In this document: positions 45,634 through 54,895 of the stretch, one piece after another
Layout of the letters: each line of letters opens with the position of its first letter
Position numbering within the stretch: the stretch's first letter is position 1
Assembly: GCF_900176595.1 (NCBI RefSeq)
Contig: NZ_LT838813.1
Coordinates: 3,304,001 to 3,368,000, forward strand
Origin: Aquiflexum balticum DSM 16537
GTDB taxonomy: Bacteria; Bacteroidota; Bacteroidia; Cytophagales; Cyclobacteriaceae
DNA length: 64,000 bases
Direction: 5' to 3'
Made by a program: the position numbers and the translations under genes
The notes under the pieces: model-generated
Database searches by the model: none
The model's input: the letters and a program-made list of their open reading frames with translations, nothing else
Told to the model about the DNA's origin: nothing

Positions 45634-48288
45634 TCATTTTTTGGAATGATGGAATTTAAAATATTTAAAGATCTCTGTAAACCAGAATACGAAAGAGGTC
45701 AATCCGGCCCAGATCAAAAGTTCTGTCAAAGATACTTGTCTAAAAGAAAAAAGGTTTGATAAATAGGGTACTTCTATGATTATCATTTGGATTGCCAATG
45801 AAATCAATAAGGCATAATTCAACCATTTGTTTCCAAAAATCCCGAGCGTGATAGTTGATCTTGTCAGGCTTCTCATGTTCAAAGCATTGAATAACTGACT
45901 AAAACCCATTGTGATAAACACCATTGTTCTTGCTTTTTCAATTCCCTGAGGCATATACCATAAAAATGCAGTAATAGATAATCCAACCATTATAAATATA
46001 TTAATCGCCAAAAACGGCAAAACTGTTTTATTAAGAATCTTTTCTTTAGGATCAATAGGAGGACGATCCAATTCATCACCTATTCCTTTTTCTGTAGCCA
46101 GAGCTTTGTCACAGAATCCATCTGTAATCAGGTTGATCCATAAAATCTGGGTGGCAGTTAAAGGCATGGCTAGACCTAAAGAAACCGCCGAGATAAGTGT
46201 GAGTATTTCAGCGAAATTGGTTGTCACCAGAAAAAAGCTTGTCCTTCTCGCATTGTTGAATACTATCCTGCCCTGTTCTATAGCTTTTACAATCGTAGTG
46301 AAATTATCATCTGCCAGTACCATAACAGAGGCGTCCTTGGCCACATCCGTACCCATAATTCCCATTGAAATTCCTATGTTGGCTTGTTTCAATGCGGGGG
46401 CATCGTTCACTCCATCTCCCGTCATGGCGATCAGGTCACCGTTCTTTTGGAGGGACTTTGCGATTTTCAATTTCATTAACGGGGTAAGCCTTGAAAAAAC
46501 ATCTGCATTCTGAACTGCTTTGTCAAAATCCTTTTCATTCATTTTTGACAATTCTGAATCAGTATAGACCAAATCTCTTCCTTCTTTAACAATACCTACT
46601 TTTTTGGATATGGCTAAGGCGGTTTCTGCATGATCTCCAGTAGCCATAATGACTCTTATTCCAGCTCGTTGACAGGATTGCACAGCTTCCAGAACACCCG
46701 GTCTTGGCGGGTCTAGCATGCCGGCAAGTCCTATGAATTGAACCTTATCATCTTTTGTTTTTTCGGAAGCATTTTCAGATTGTGCCAAAGCCAAAACCCT
46801 GTAGCTTTCTTTTGACCAAGCAGAGATTTTCTTATGTATCAAATCCCGTTCTTTATTGGACATTTTGATAGTATCTCCTGTCTTTTGCCTTGATGTAGTG
46901 GATAAATCGAGAATAGCTTCAGGGGCCCCAATATAAAAGCGAATTGATTTTCCCTCTTTTTTCACTAAAGTCGATCTGTATTTGAGATCTGAGTCGAAGG
47001 CGTTGTTCTGTAAAATATCCAGTTCTTTTGATTTCCCTGCTTTATTGGCCAAAACCAAAAATGCGGCCTCAGTTGGATCGCCTGTGACCTGAAAATGACC
47101 TTTTTTCTTTTTCTTTATCGCCGTTTGGTGACAGTGCGCAGAAATTTCAAGAAACAGGTTCAATGCCTCTACATCTCCTTTATCACCTACGAAATCACCC
47201 GAACTTTCCCAACCTTCACCTTCCACTTTTACGGTTTTTCCTCCAGGAATCCAGACGGTTTTTATGGTCATTGTATTTTGTGTTAGGGTACCGGTCTTGT
47301 CGGTCACAATGGTGCTTACTGAACCCAAGCTTTCAGTAGCAGATATTTCACGAATGATAGCGTTACTTTTGGACATCCTGTAAGAACCAATCGCAAGCAC
47401 TATGGACAATACGGCTGGTAATCCTTCGGGTATTGTTGAAACCAATGCGGCAATAGAAATCAAAAGAATCTCGCTGATTTCGGCATCTTGAAAAAAATAA
47501 GATACCATAAAGAGCAATACGGCACTCCCGATTGCTATAAACGCCATCTGTTTGGCTAATTTGTCTGTTTTGAGTTGAAAATTGGTTTTTTTCGGTTCAA
47601 TATTTTTGAGAGATTTTGCTATTTCTCCGATTTTGGTATTCATTCCAGTTCCAGTGACAATAGCTTTTACTGACCCACTTGCCAAAAAAGTACTTTTCCA
47701 GACCATGTTTACTTTATCCCCCAAGGGGACTTCTTTTTTCAAAGGCGCAGTATTTTTGTCAACCGGTGCGGCCTCTCCGGTCAGAGAGGACTCAATGGTT
47801 CTGGCGTTTTTTTCGTAGATAATCCTGGCATCTGCCGGCACATTATCTCCCTCTTCAAGGCTTATAAGGTCTCCGGGGACAAGGTTTTTGGAATGTATCG
47901 TTTGGAGCTTTCCATCTCTGATTACTTTGCATTTAGGTACTAAGAGGTTTTTAAGCGCCGCAACAGCTCCTTCTGCTTTGTATTCTTGTATAAATCCTAT
48001 GAGTGCATTGATCAGAATGATCACCAAAATCACATAGGTATCTATGTAGTTCCCTGTAAAATAGGAGATTAAAGCAGCAATCAGGAGGATATATACCATG
48101 AGATTGGTAAACTGCTTCAGGATTATTTTCCAAAGAGGTATACCACCTGGGTCAGGGATTTCATTCAGACCGAATTTTGTCTGACGGAGCTTGACATCTT
48201 TCTCATTCAAGCCCTTTTTGCTTGTGTTCAATAATTGAATTATGGAATCTGCTTCCTGCGCATGTGGTGCTTCAGGTAATTCAATCAT
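45634..48288 (-). CDS. Cation-transporting P-type ATPase (P2, Ca2+-type)
   Basis: An 884-residue inner-membrane pump. Core motifs are SLTGEAAPVD (about 168), IPEGLP in M4 (Glu288), DKTGT (phosphorylated Asp330) and the TGDGVNDAPALK hinge. The M5-M6 residues that bind calcium in SERCA, TTNFAEI and WINLITDG, are also conserved, so Ca2+ is the best substrate guess. The N-terminal Cation_ATPase_N domain is present. The start overlaps the stop of the site-2 protease gene by four bases (ATGA), so translation is probably coupled. Confidence 0.9.
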   Translation of the reverse strand: MIELPEAPHAQEADSIIQLLNTSKKGLNEKDVKLRQTKFGLNEIPDPGGIPLWKIILKQFTNLMVYILLIAALISYFTGNYIDTYVILVIILINALIGFIQEYKAEGAVAALKNLLVPKCKVIRDGKLQTIHSKNLVPGDLISLEEGDNVPADARIIYEKNARTIESSLTGEAAPVDKNTAPLKKEVPLGDKVNMVWKSTFLASGSVKAIVTGTGMNTKIGEIAKSLKNIEPKKTNFQLKTDKLAKQMAFIAIGSAVLLFMVSYFFQDAEISEILLISIAALVSTIPEGLPAVLSIVLAIGSYRMSKSNAIIREISATESLGSVSTIVTDKTGTLTQNTMTIKTVWIPGGKTVKVEGEGWESSGDFVGDKGDVEALNLFLEISAHCHQTAIKKKKKGHFQVTGDPTEAAFLVLANKAGKSKELDILQNNAFDSDLKYRSTLVKKEGKSIRFYIGAPEAILDLSTTSRQKTGDTIKMSNKERDLIHKKISAWSKESYRVLALAQSENASEKTKDDKVQFIGLAGMLDPPRPGVLEAVQSCQRAGIRVIMATGDHAETALAISKKVGIVKEGRDLVYTDSELSKMNEKDFDKAVQNADVFSRLTPLMKLKIAKSLQKNGDLIAMTGDGVNDAPALKQANIGISMGIMGTDVAKDASVMVLADDNFTTIVKAIEQGRIVFNNARRTSFFLVTTNFAEILTLISAVSLGLAMPLTATQILWINLITDGFCDKALATEKGIGDELDRPPIDPKEKILNKTVLPFLAINIFIMVGLSITAFLWYMPQGIEKARTMVFITMGFSQLFNALNMRSLTRSTITLGIFGNKWLNYALLISLAIQMIIIEVPYLSNLFSFRQVSLTELLIWAGLTSFVFWFTEIFKYFKFHHSKK

Positions 48289-49364
48289 TTTGTCAAAGCT
48301 GATTTTACCATTACAAACTCACTGATGTTTTCCTGATCGAGGATTCCTAAAAAGTGTCCATTTTCAATCACGAAAGCTACTTTCTTGTTTTTTGACATCA
48401 TGTTTCTCCATGCTTCATCCAAGTCCTGTTGGGTTTCGATCTTTAGTGGGTTAAAATCTGCTACTTTTTCAACTAGCGTAGATTCGTTTCCCTCTTGAAG
48501 TCCTTTTATAATTTCATTTCTGCTAAGTGTGCCGATGGCCACATCGTCTTTAACAACCACAAAATGAGTGGCTTGAGAATTAAGTAGTTTTTCCACTGCT
48601 TTGGATAAAGGAGCATCGAAACTTATTATCTGAAATTTCAGCATCAGCGCATCATTCACTTTATAGCCTTTCAAAAAACTTTCCTGCTGGGTATGACTCA
48701 CTTCTGCACCTGCACCAAGGAAAATAAATAAGCCTATCAGAACCAATATGGGATTGTTGAACAAACCGAAGAAAATAAAGAAAATGGCTAAGAACTGACC
48801 TATTCCTCCTGCAATCTGAGTTGCTTTGGCGCGGGGGAGTCTGATAGCTAAAAATGCACGTAAAACTCTTCCTCCATCCATGGGAAATGCAGGAAGCAAA
48901 TTGAAGAGTGCCAAAACCAGGTTTGCAGAAGCTAAGTACAGGATGATTGTATTGGGGTTGATTTTGATCTCTTCCAGATTTTCCAGATCGAATCCTGTGA
49001 TGCTCAAAATGGTGGAGAGTATAATAAAAAGCCCAATATTGACCAAAGGACCTGCGATGGCCACCCAAAGTTCCTGCTTTGGATCTTCCGGAAGTTTTTC
49101 CAGTCTGGCTATTCCCCCAATAGGATAGAGGACAATATCTTTTGTTTGTATACCGTATTTCTGTGCTGCCAATGCATGACCAAATTCATGCAACACCACA
49201 CAGAAGAACAAGGCCAATACGAATATAATTATCCAAAAAATATCTATCCAAGGCATCCCTTGGCGTAAATTGGAGATAATTATCCAAAGCAAAAGAAGGG
49301 AAAATGTCCAATGGATGAAGACCTTGACATTTTTGTATTTTCCTAAAAACAATGAAAATTTCAT
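48285..49364 (-). CDS. Site-2 protease family (M50, SpoIVFB-like) with CBS domains
   Basis: A 359-residue membrane metalloprotease. Several hydrophobic segments occur in residues 15-210. The zinc motif is VVLHEFGHALAAQ (His59, Glu60, His63), and the third ligand is in NLLPAFPMDGGRVLRAF. A pair of CBS domains spans about residues 225-355 and may bind adenine nucleotides and regulate the protease. Such enzymes cut within the membrane. It is first in a two-gene unit with the P-type ATPase. A link between proteolysis and ion pumping is inferred from this order only. Confidence 0.9.
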   Translation of the reverse strand: MKFSLFLGKYKNVKVFIHWTFSLLLLWIIISNLRQGMPWIDIFWIIIFVLALFFCVVLHEFGHALAAQKYGIQTKDIVLYPIGGIARLEKLPEDPKQELWVAIAGPLVNIGLFIILSTILSITGFDLENLEEIKINPNTIILYLASANLVLALFNLLPAFPMDGGRVLRAFLAIRLPRAKATQIAGGIGQFLAIFFIFFGLFNNPILVLIGLFIFLGAGAEVSHTQQESFLKGYKVNDALMLKFQIISFDAPLSKAVEKLLNSQATHFVVVKDDVAIGTLSRNEIIKGLQEGNESTLVEKVADFNPLKIETQQDLDEAWRNMMSKNKKVAFVIENGHFLGILDQENISEFVMVKSALTK

Positions 49365-49718
49365 ATAGTTGATTTTTGTTTGTCTAAGGTACTAAATTTG
49401 GTTTTTATCAAATTGACAATACAAATAAAACCTACATTAATTTATTAAATGCTGATTTATATCAGCAATGAAAAGGATTAATGTTTTATCTTTTATTTCC
49501 TAACTACACTGTTTTTGAAGTAAATATCAAACTATGTTCTGAAATACTTAATATTAAATTGATTATCGGAATATTATTTCGATTTTGCTCAAGGATTGCA
49601 CTATTTGCTTAGTGTTTTTTCTTATCTTCGCAGAAATTATTTATCGGCAATAAAGAAATCCGGACAATCCAAACTTTCGATGTTGTCCGCCTGTTTAAAG
49701 AAAATAAACCCAATTTCA
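49365..49718. other. Divergent promoter region upstream of icmF and the site-2 protease
   Basis: This 354-base spacer has no credible gene. It contains a small hairpin (TGCTGAT, ATCAGCA; 49450-49467) and a TATCTTCG box (49623-49630), which resembles TAnnTTTG, for the icmF direction. A TTTG precedes it by 15 bases (49604-49607), closer than the usual spacing. Confidence 0.4.
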
Positions 49719-52700
49719 ATGTCTTTTTCACAAGAAATTTACAAACCCCAAAATCACATAAGAATTGTTACAGCAGCATCTCTGTTTGACGGGCATGATG
49801 CTGCCATCAACATTATGAGAAGGATTATCCAATCCACAGGTTGTGAAGTAATTCACCTGGGCCACAATAGGTCAGTTCAGGAAATTGTTGATTGTGCCAT
49901 CCAGGAAGATGTACAGGCCATTGCTATCACTTCTTATCAAGGGGGTCATGTTGAATTTTTTAAATACATGTATGATCTATTGAATGAAAATGGTTCAGGT
50001 CATATAAAGATTTTTGGTGGGGGCGGAGGGACCATTCTGCCTGAAGAAATCAAGGAACTGCATGCCTATGGCATTACCAGAATATATTCACCGGATGATG
50101 GGCGTTCAATGGGATTGCAGGGGATGATTAATGATCTGGTCAAACAGTCAGATTTTCCGATCGGAAAAAACGTTTCAATCGATGCACTGAACAAAGCAGA
50201 AAAAAGAAACATAGCCAGGGTAATCTCTGCAGCAGAAAACTTCCCGGAAGAAAGTAAATCAATTCTTCAAAACTTCAAAGAGGTTTCTGCTAAAAGCAAA
50301 ACTCCGGTATTGGGAATAACAGGGACTGGCGGTGCAGGGAAATCCTCTTTGGTAGATGAATTGGTAAGGAGGTTTTTGTATGATTTTTCGTATAAAAATA
50401 TTGCCATTATTTCAGTAGATCCCTCCAAAAGAAAAACAGGTGGGGCCTTATTGGGAGATCGAATTAGGATGAATGCGATCCATCATCCCCGGGTATATAT
50501 GCGCTCGCTGGCAACAAGACAATCCAATCTGGCCCTTTCAAAATATGTACAGGATGCTGTTGATATTGTCAAAGCGGCCAATTTTGATCTCATACTCCTG
50601 GAAACTTCGGGAATTGGTCAGTCTGATACAGAAATAGTGGAGCATTCTGACATGTCGCTCTATGTGATGACTCCGGAATATGGTGCCGCCACACAATTAG
50701 AAAAGATTGACATGCTGGATTTTGCTGATATCATTGCACTCAATAAGTTTGACAAAAGAGGCGCACAGGATGCCCTCAGAGACGTCAAAAAGCAATATAA
50801 GCGCAATCATAATCTTTGGGATATCAAAGACGAAGAAATCCCGGTTTACGGAACAATCGCTTCCCAATTCAATGATCCGGGAATGAATAACCTCTATAAG
50901 GGGATTATTTCCAAACTGGTAGAAAAAACAGGAGTTGACCTTACCACCTCCTTTGGTCTGAGTAAAGAAGTATCAGAAAAAATTTATATCATTCCCCCGG
51001 CCAGGACCAGGTATCTTTCGGAGATTTCAGAAAATAACCGAACATATGACAAGTGGGTGGAGCTTCAAAAAGAAGTGGCCCAAAAACTATACAGCATTCA
51101 AAAGTCCATTGAAGCGATCAAATCAGCAAAAGTTGCCGATGAAGACAGGCTTATTAAGGAATTGCAGGAAGTCTATGCTCAGGTAGAGTTGGAACTTGAC
51201 CCCAAGAATAAAAAATGGCTCGAGGAATGGCCGGATAAAGTAAGTCGCTACCAAGATGATTTTTATGTTTTCAAGGTCAGAGATAAAGAAATCAAAGTTC
51301 AGACATACTACGAATCTCTTTCGCAAACAAAAATATCCAAAGTATCCCTTCCAAGGTATGAAGCTTGGGGAGACGTATTGAAGTGGGGATTGAAAGAAAA
51401 TGTCCCGGGTGAATTCCCCTATACTGCCGGAGTTTTCCCATTCAAAAGGGAAGGAGAGGATCCTACCAGAATGTTTGCAGGAGAAGGCGGTCCAGAGCGG
51501 ACCAATAAGCGCTTCCATTATGTGTCAAGAGGATTGCCTGCCAAAAGGCTTTCGACTGCATTTGACTCGGTTACGCTATATGGTGAGGACCCCGATTATA
51601 GACCGGATATTTTTGGTAAAATCGGAAATTCCGGAGTCAATATCTGCTGCCTTGATGATGCCAAAAAGCTTTATTCAGGGTTTAATCTGAGTGATCCAAT
51701 GACATCGGTTTCTATGACTATCAATGGACCTGCTGCCACCATGACGGCATTTTTTATGAATGCAGCTATTGACCAGCAATGCGAGATCTACATCAAAGAA
51801 AACGGTCTGGAAGAAGAGATAAAACAAAAAATAGATTCAATTTATAAAAACAAGGGAGTAGAAAGACCAAAGTACAATGCTGAAATACCCGAAGGAAACA
51901 ACGGTCTTGGTTTGATGCTACTTGGTGTAACAGGAGATGAGGTGCTTCCTGCTGAAGTTTACAATAAAATAAAGGCTGAAACACTTTCTAAAGTAAGAGG
52001 TACAGTCCAAGCAGACATTCTAAAAGAAGATCAAGCACAAAATACCTGCATATTTTCCACTGAATTTTCTTTAAGATTAATGGGGGATGTGCAGCAATAT
52101 TTTATTGAAAATGCCATAAGAAATTTCTATTCGGTTTCTATTTCGGGATATCATATTGCAGAAGCAGGAGCCAATCCTATTACTCAACTTGCACTGACTC
52201 TTTCCAATGGTTTTACCTATGTAGAGTATTATGTATCCAGAGGAATGCCAATCGATCAGTTTGCTCCAAACCTTTCGTTCTTTTTTTCAAATGGGATTGA
52301 TCCCGAATATGCTGTAATTGGTAGAGTTGCGAGAAGAATCTGGGCAAAGGCCATGAAATTAAAATATGGTGCCAATGAACGTTCTCAGATGTTGAAATAC
52401 CATATTCAGACTTCAGGAAGATCACTTCATGCCCAAGAAATTGACTTCAACGATATCAGGACTACGCTTCAGGCCCTATATGCAATTTATGATAACTGTA
52501 ACTCACTTCACACCAATGCTTATGATGAGGCAATCACTACACCTACAGAAGCTTCTGTGAGAAGAGCTATGGCTATTCAATTGATAATCAATAAAGAATT
52601 GGGACTGGCAAAAAATGAAAACCCCTTGCAGGGTTCTTTCATTATTGAAGAATTGACAGATTTGGTAGAAGAGGCTGTCTATTTGGAATTTGATAAGATT

Positions 52701-53096
52701 TCTGAACGGGGCGGGGTTCTTGGTGCCATGGAAACCATGTACCAAAGAGGCAAAATACAGGAGGAAAGTCTGTATTATGAAACGCTCAAGCACACAGGTG
52801 AATATCCGATAATCGGTGTGAACACTTTCCTGTCATCCGAGGGTTCACCGACTGTCACGCCGGGCGAAGTAATCAGGGCAACCAATGAAGAAAAAGAAAT
52901 TCAGATACAAACGCTCAGGTTACTACACGAAAGAAATGCAGACCTTGTAGAAAAACAGCTTCAAGAACTTCAGGAAGTCGCAGTCAAAAACGGCAATACT
53001 TTTGAAAAACTAATGGAAGCTAGCAAATCCTGTTCTTTGGGACAAATTACCAGGGCATTGTATGAAGTTGGAGGGCAGTATAGGAGGAATATGTAA
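49719..53096 (+). CDS. icmF: Fused isobutyryl-CoA mutase (IcmF)
   Basis: An 1125-residue cobalamin enzyme with the full IcmF order. Residues 10-145 form the B12-binding domain with [15 protein letters not shown]. Residues about 195-420 form the MeaB-like GTPase chaperone domain with Walker [16 protein letters not shown]. Residues 540-1120 form the mutase large domain ([39 protein letters not shown]). It interconverts isobutyryl-CoA and n-butyryl-CoA or related thioesters. The ATG at 49719 starts just before the B12 domain; the frame from TTG at 49596 includes promoter-like sequence. Single gene. Confidence 0.93.
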   Translation: MSFSQEIYKPQNHIRIVTAASLFDGHDAAINIMRRIIQSTGCEVIHLGHNRSVQEIVDCAIQEDVQAIAITSYQGGHVEFFKYMYDLLNENGSGHIKIFGGGGGTILPEEIKELHAYGITRIYSPDDGRSMGLQGMINDLVKQSDFPIGKNVSIDALNKAEKRNIARVISAAENFPEESKSILQNFKEVSAKSKTPVLGITGTGGAGKSSLVDELVRRFLYDFSYKNIAIISVDPSKRKTGGALLGDRIRMNAIHHPRVYMRSLATRQSNLALSKYVQDAVDIVKAANFDLILLETSGIGQSDTEIVEHSDMSLYVMTPEYGAATQLEKIDMLDFADIIALNKFDKRGAQDALRDVKKQYKRNHNLWDIKDEEIPVYGTIASQFNDPGMNNLYKGIISKLVEKTGVDLTTSFGLSKEVSEKIYIIPPARTRYLSEISENNRTYDKWVELQKEVAQKLYSIQKSIEAIKSAKVADEDRLIKELQEVYAQVELELDPKNKKWLEEWPDKVSRYQDDFYVFKVRDKEIKVQTYYESLSQTKISKVSLPRYEAWGDVLKWGLKENVPGEFPYTAGVFPFKREGEDPTRMFAGEGGPERTNKRFHYVSRGLPAKRLSTAFDSVTLYGEDPDYRPDIFGKIGNSGVNICCLDDAKKLYSGFNLSDPMTSVSMTINGPAATMTAFFMNAAIDQQCEIYIKENGLEEEIKQKIDSIYKNKGVERPKYNAEIPEGNNGLGLMLLGVTGDEVLPAEVYNKIKAETLSKVRGTVQADILKEDQAQNTCIFSTEFSLRLMGDVQQYFIENAIRNFYSVSISGYHIAEAGANPITQLALTLSNGFTYVEYYVSRGMPIDQFAPNLSFFFSNGIDPEYAVIGRVARRIWAKAMKLKYGANERSQMLKYHIQTSGRSLHAQEIDFNDIRTTLQALYAIYDNCNSLHTNAYDEAITTPTEASVRRAMAIQLIINKELGLAKNENPLQGSFIIEELTDLVEEAVYLEFDKISERGGVLGAMETMYQRGKIQEESLYYETLKHTGEYPIIGVNTFLSSEGSPTVTPGEVIRATNEEKEIQIQTLRLLHERNADLVEKQLQELQEVAVKNGNTFEKLMEASKSCSLGQITRALYEVGGQYRRNM

Positions 53097-53121
53097 TATT
53101 GTAAAATAGGAAAATTTTAAA

Positions 53122-53180
53122 ATTCGAAAATTCAAAAATCAACACCAAAACAGGAGTTTACAATTTTTCATTTTTCGAAT
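53122..53180. repeat. AT-rich inverted repeat after icmF
   Basis: ATTCGAAAATTCAAAAAT (53122-53139) and the complement of ATTTTTCATTTTTCGAAT (53163-53180) match at 16 of 18 positions. It may terminate icmF transcription. Confidence 0.5.
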
Positions 53181-53205
53181 TTTTCAATCTTTAAATTAGA
53201 TTAAA

Positions 53206-53622
53206 ATGAGCAAAAGAAACGTGACTGTTCGTATGATATCGGATTATGAATACGAAGCCAGTAACCTTCAGGGAAATAAGGTGGCAATTGATATGTATGA
53301 TGCCCCAAATAAAAAAGCACAATCACCTATGGACCTTCTGCTTTCTGCACTCGGGGGCTGTGGTTCTGTGGATGCTGTCCTGATGATGAAAAAGAAAAGA
53401 AAGACCATTGTGGATTTTTTTGTTGAGATAGAGGGGACAAGGAACGATGGAATTCCTGCCTACTATACCCATATAGAAATGAAATTTGTATTAATTTCAC
53501 CTGATGCCAAAGATGAGGAATTTGCCAAAGTGGTGGCCTTATCGGTAGAAAAGTATTGCTCTGTGGCATCTTCCTTAAAATCAGAAATCAGGTTTACATC
53601 TGAAGTCAGGAGACCGATATGA
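53206..53622 (+). CDS. OsmC family protein
   Basis: A 138-residue protein of the OsmC/Ohr fold. The family segment SPMDLLLSALGGCGSVDAVL carries the first cysteine and YCSVASSLKS the second, the pair that reduces organic hydroperoxides in characterised members. It has no signal, so it is cytoplasmic. Its stop overlaps the next start (ATGA), which makes it the first gene of a small cluster with the 79-residue protein and perhaps the sensor pair. Substrate unknown. Confidence 0.9.
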   Translation: MSKRNVTVRMISDYEYEASNLQGNKVAIDMYDAPNKKAQSPMDLLLSALGGCGSVDAVLMMKKKRKTIVDFFVEIEGTRNDGIPAYYTHIEMKFVLISPDAKDEEFAKVVALSVEKYCSVASSLKSEIRFTSEVRRPI

Positions 53623-53858
53623 GGGTAGTTAAGGAATTTGTGAAAAATGAAATCAGGATATCTGTTTTCTCATGGAATAATAAATACCTGATAAAATTTG
53701 AGCAGGGTCCAATGGAACAAACTTTTAAAATTCCTGAGACAGATATTTTGGAAGAATCTGATCTGGATCAGTTTTACGAAGGTGATTTTTTTGAAGAAGT
53801 GACCCAAAGATTCAAAGAAATGGGAAAAAGTTTTCGAAAACAGATTGAAAATCTTTAG
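53619..53858 (+). CDS. Conserved-looking small protein of unknown function
   Basis: A 79-residue acidic protein, with FSWNNKYLIKFEQGPMEQTF in the middle and a charged helix at the end. No signal, membrane segment or known motif is visible. I do not recognise the family. Its start overlaps the OsmC stop by four bases, so it is translated with it. Confidence 0.7.
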   Translation: MRVVKEFVKNEIRISVFSWNNKYLIKFEQGPMEQTFKIPETDILEESDLDQFYEGDFFEEVTQRFKEMGKSFRKQIENL

Positions 53859-53884
53859 ATTTATCTATTAACCAATATTATTCT

Positions 53885-54895
53885 ATGAAGTTCACCAGTT
53901 TGTTGGCATCATCTTTATTATTTTTATTAGCGGTTTTTGTTGCCTGTGGCCCATCAAATTCTAATCATTATTTAAATAACCGGATTGAACTTGAAGCTAT
54001 AGCTTTAATGATGGATCATGATTTAGAGGTATTGGAGGATGAAATAACCAAGTTGGGGGAATTTACAACTGGATTGTTCGATAATAAAGAAGAAGTACTT
54101 TCCAAGGCTGATAAAAACAAGTATGTGATTAAAGGTGTTGGGGCCAATGCAGGTATTTTGGTGGACACATCTCTGAGTTCATTATACATACCCGAAATCG
54201 ACCAAGATAAACAAGCCGTCGATGAATTGATCTATCTGACCAATCCACTTGATAGTTTATTTAAGAGTATAGTTGAAAAACATAAGGTGGTTTCTCAAGT
54301 ATACTTCAATTCATCGACCCAACTGAACAGACTTTTTCCTCCCTATGATGTCTACAATATGCTTGAACCTGACCTTGATCTAACGACTTTCAATTTTTAT
54401 TATGAGGCAGATGAAAAAAACAATCCTTCAAGAGGTTTGGTCTGGGTAGATGAAATCTATATAGACCCGGTCGGACGAGGTTGGATGATTTCATTGCTGA
54501 ACCCTGTTTATCACTATGATAATTTAAAAATGGTATTGGCATTTGATATCACAGTAAATGATATTTTTGAATCCTATATTGAAAAATCAAACAAGGAATT
54601 AATTGTGGTAGATGCAACAGGAACAGTGGTTGCAGGAAAAAGCAAAGCCATAGAAGTACTTTCCTTGCCCCCTTTGAAGAATTATACTTATAAGCAAACC
54701 ATCACTTCGGATAGTTTTAGAATGGAAGATTTCAATTTGTTCAAAAGTAAAAATATTGAAGTCAGGAAAACTGCATCAAATATTATTTTGGCAGGAGAAA
54801 GGGAATCTGTTCTGAATAGCGAAGGGGAAAAAATAATTGTCATTTCAGAAAAATTAGAAAGACTTAATTGGTATATTCTCGAATTGGTATTGTAA
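53885..54895 (+). CDS. Lipoprotein with Cache/PDC-like sensor domain
   Basis: A 336-residue lipoprotein (lipobox FVAC, Cys21). The rest looks like a double-PDC (dCache) extracytoplasmic sensor: a long N-terminal helix (LNNRIELEAIALMMDHD), then beta-rich segments such as NFYYEADEKNN, RGLVWVDEIYIDPVGRGWMI and MVLAFDITVNDIF. Sensors of this type are usually fused to kinases. Here it is a separate protein whose stop overlaps the start of a hybrid kinase by one base (TAATG), so it may present a ligand to that kinase. Ligand unknown. Confidence 0.7.
   Translation: MKFTSLLASSLLFLLAVFVACGPSNSNHYLNNRIELEAIALMMDHDLEVLEDEITKLGEFTTGLFDNKEEVLSKADKNKYVIKGVGANAGILVDTSLSSLYIPEIDQDKQAVDELIYLTNPLDSLFKSIVEKHKVVSQVYFNSSTQLNRLFPPYDVYNMLEPDLDLTTFNFYYEADEKNNPSRGLVWVDEIYIDPVGRGWMISLLNPVYHYDNLKMVLAFDITVNDIFESYIEKSNKELIVVDATGTVVAGKSKAIEVLSLPPLKNYTYKQTITSDSFRMEDFNLFKSKNIEVRKTASNIILAGERESVLNSEGEKIIVISEKLERLNWYILELVL

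Noticed and set aside
49596-49718. TTG-initiated extension of icmF
   Set aside because: It overlaps the TATCTTCG promoter-like box and adds residues with no IcmF similarity.
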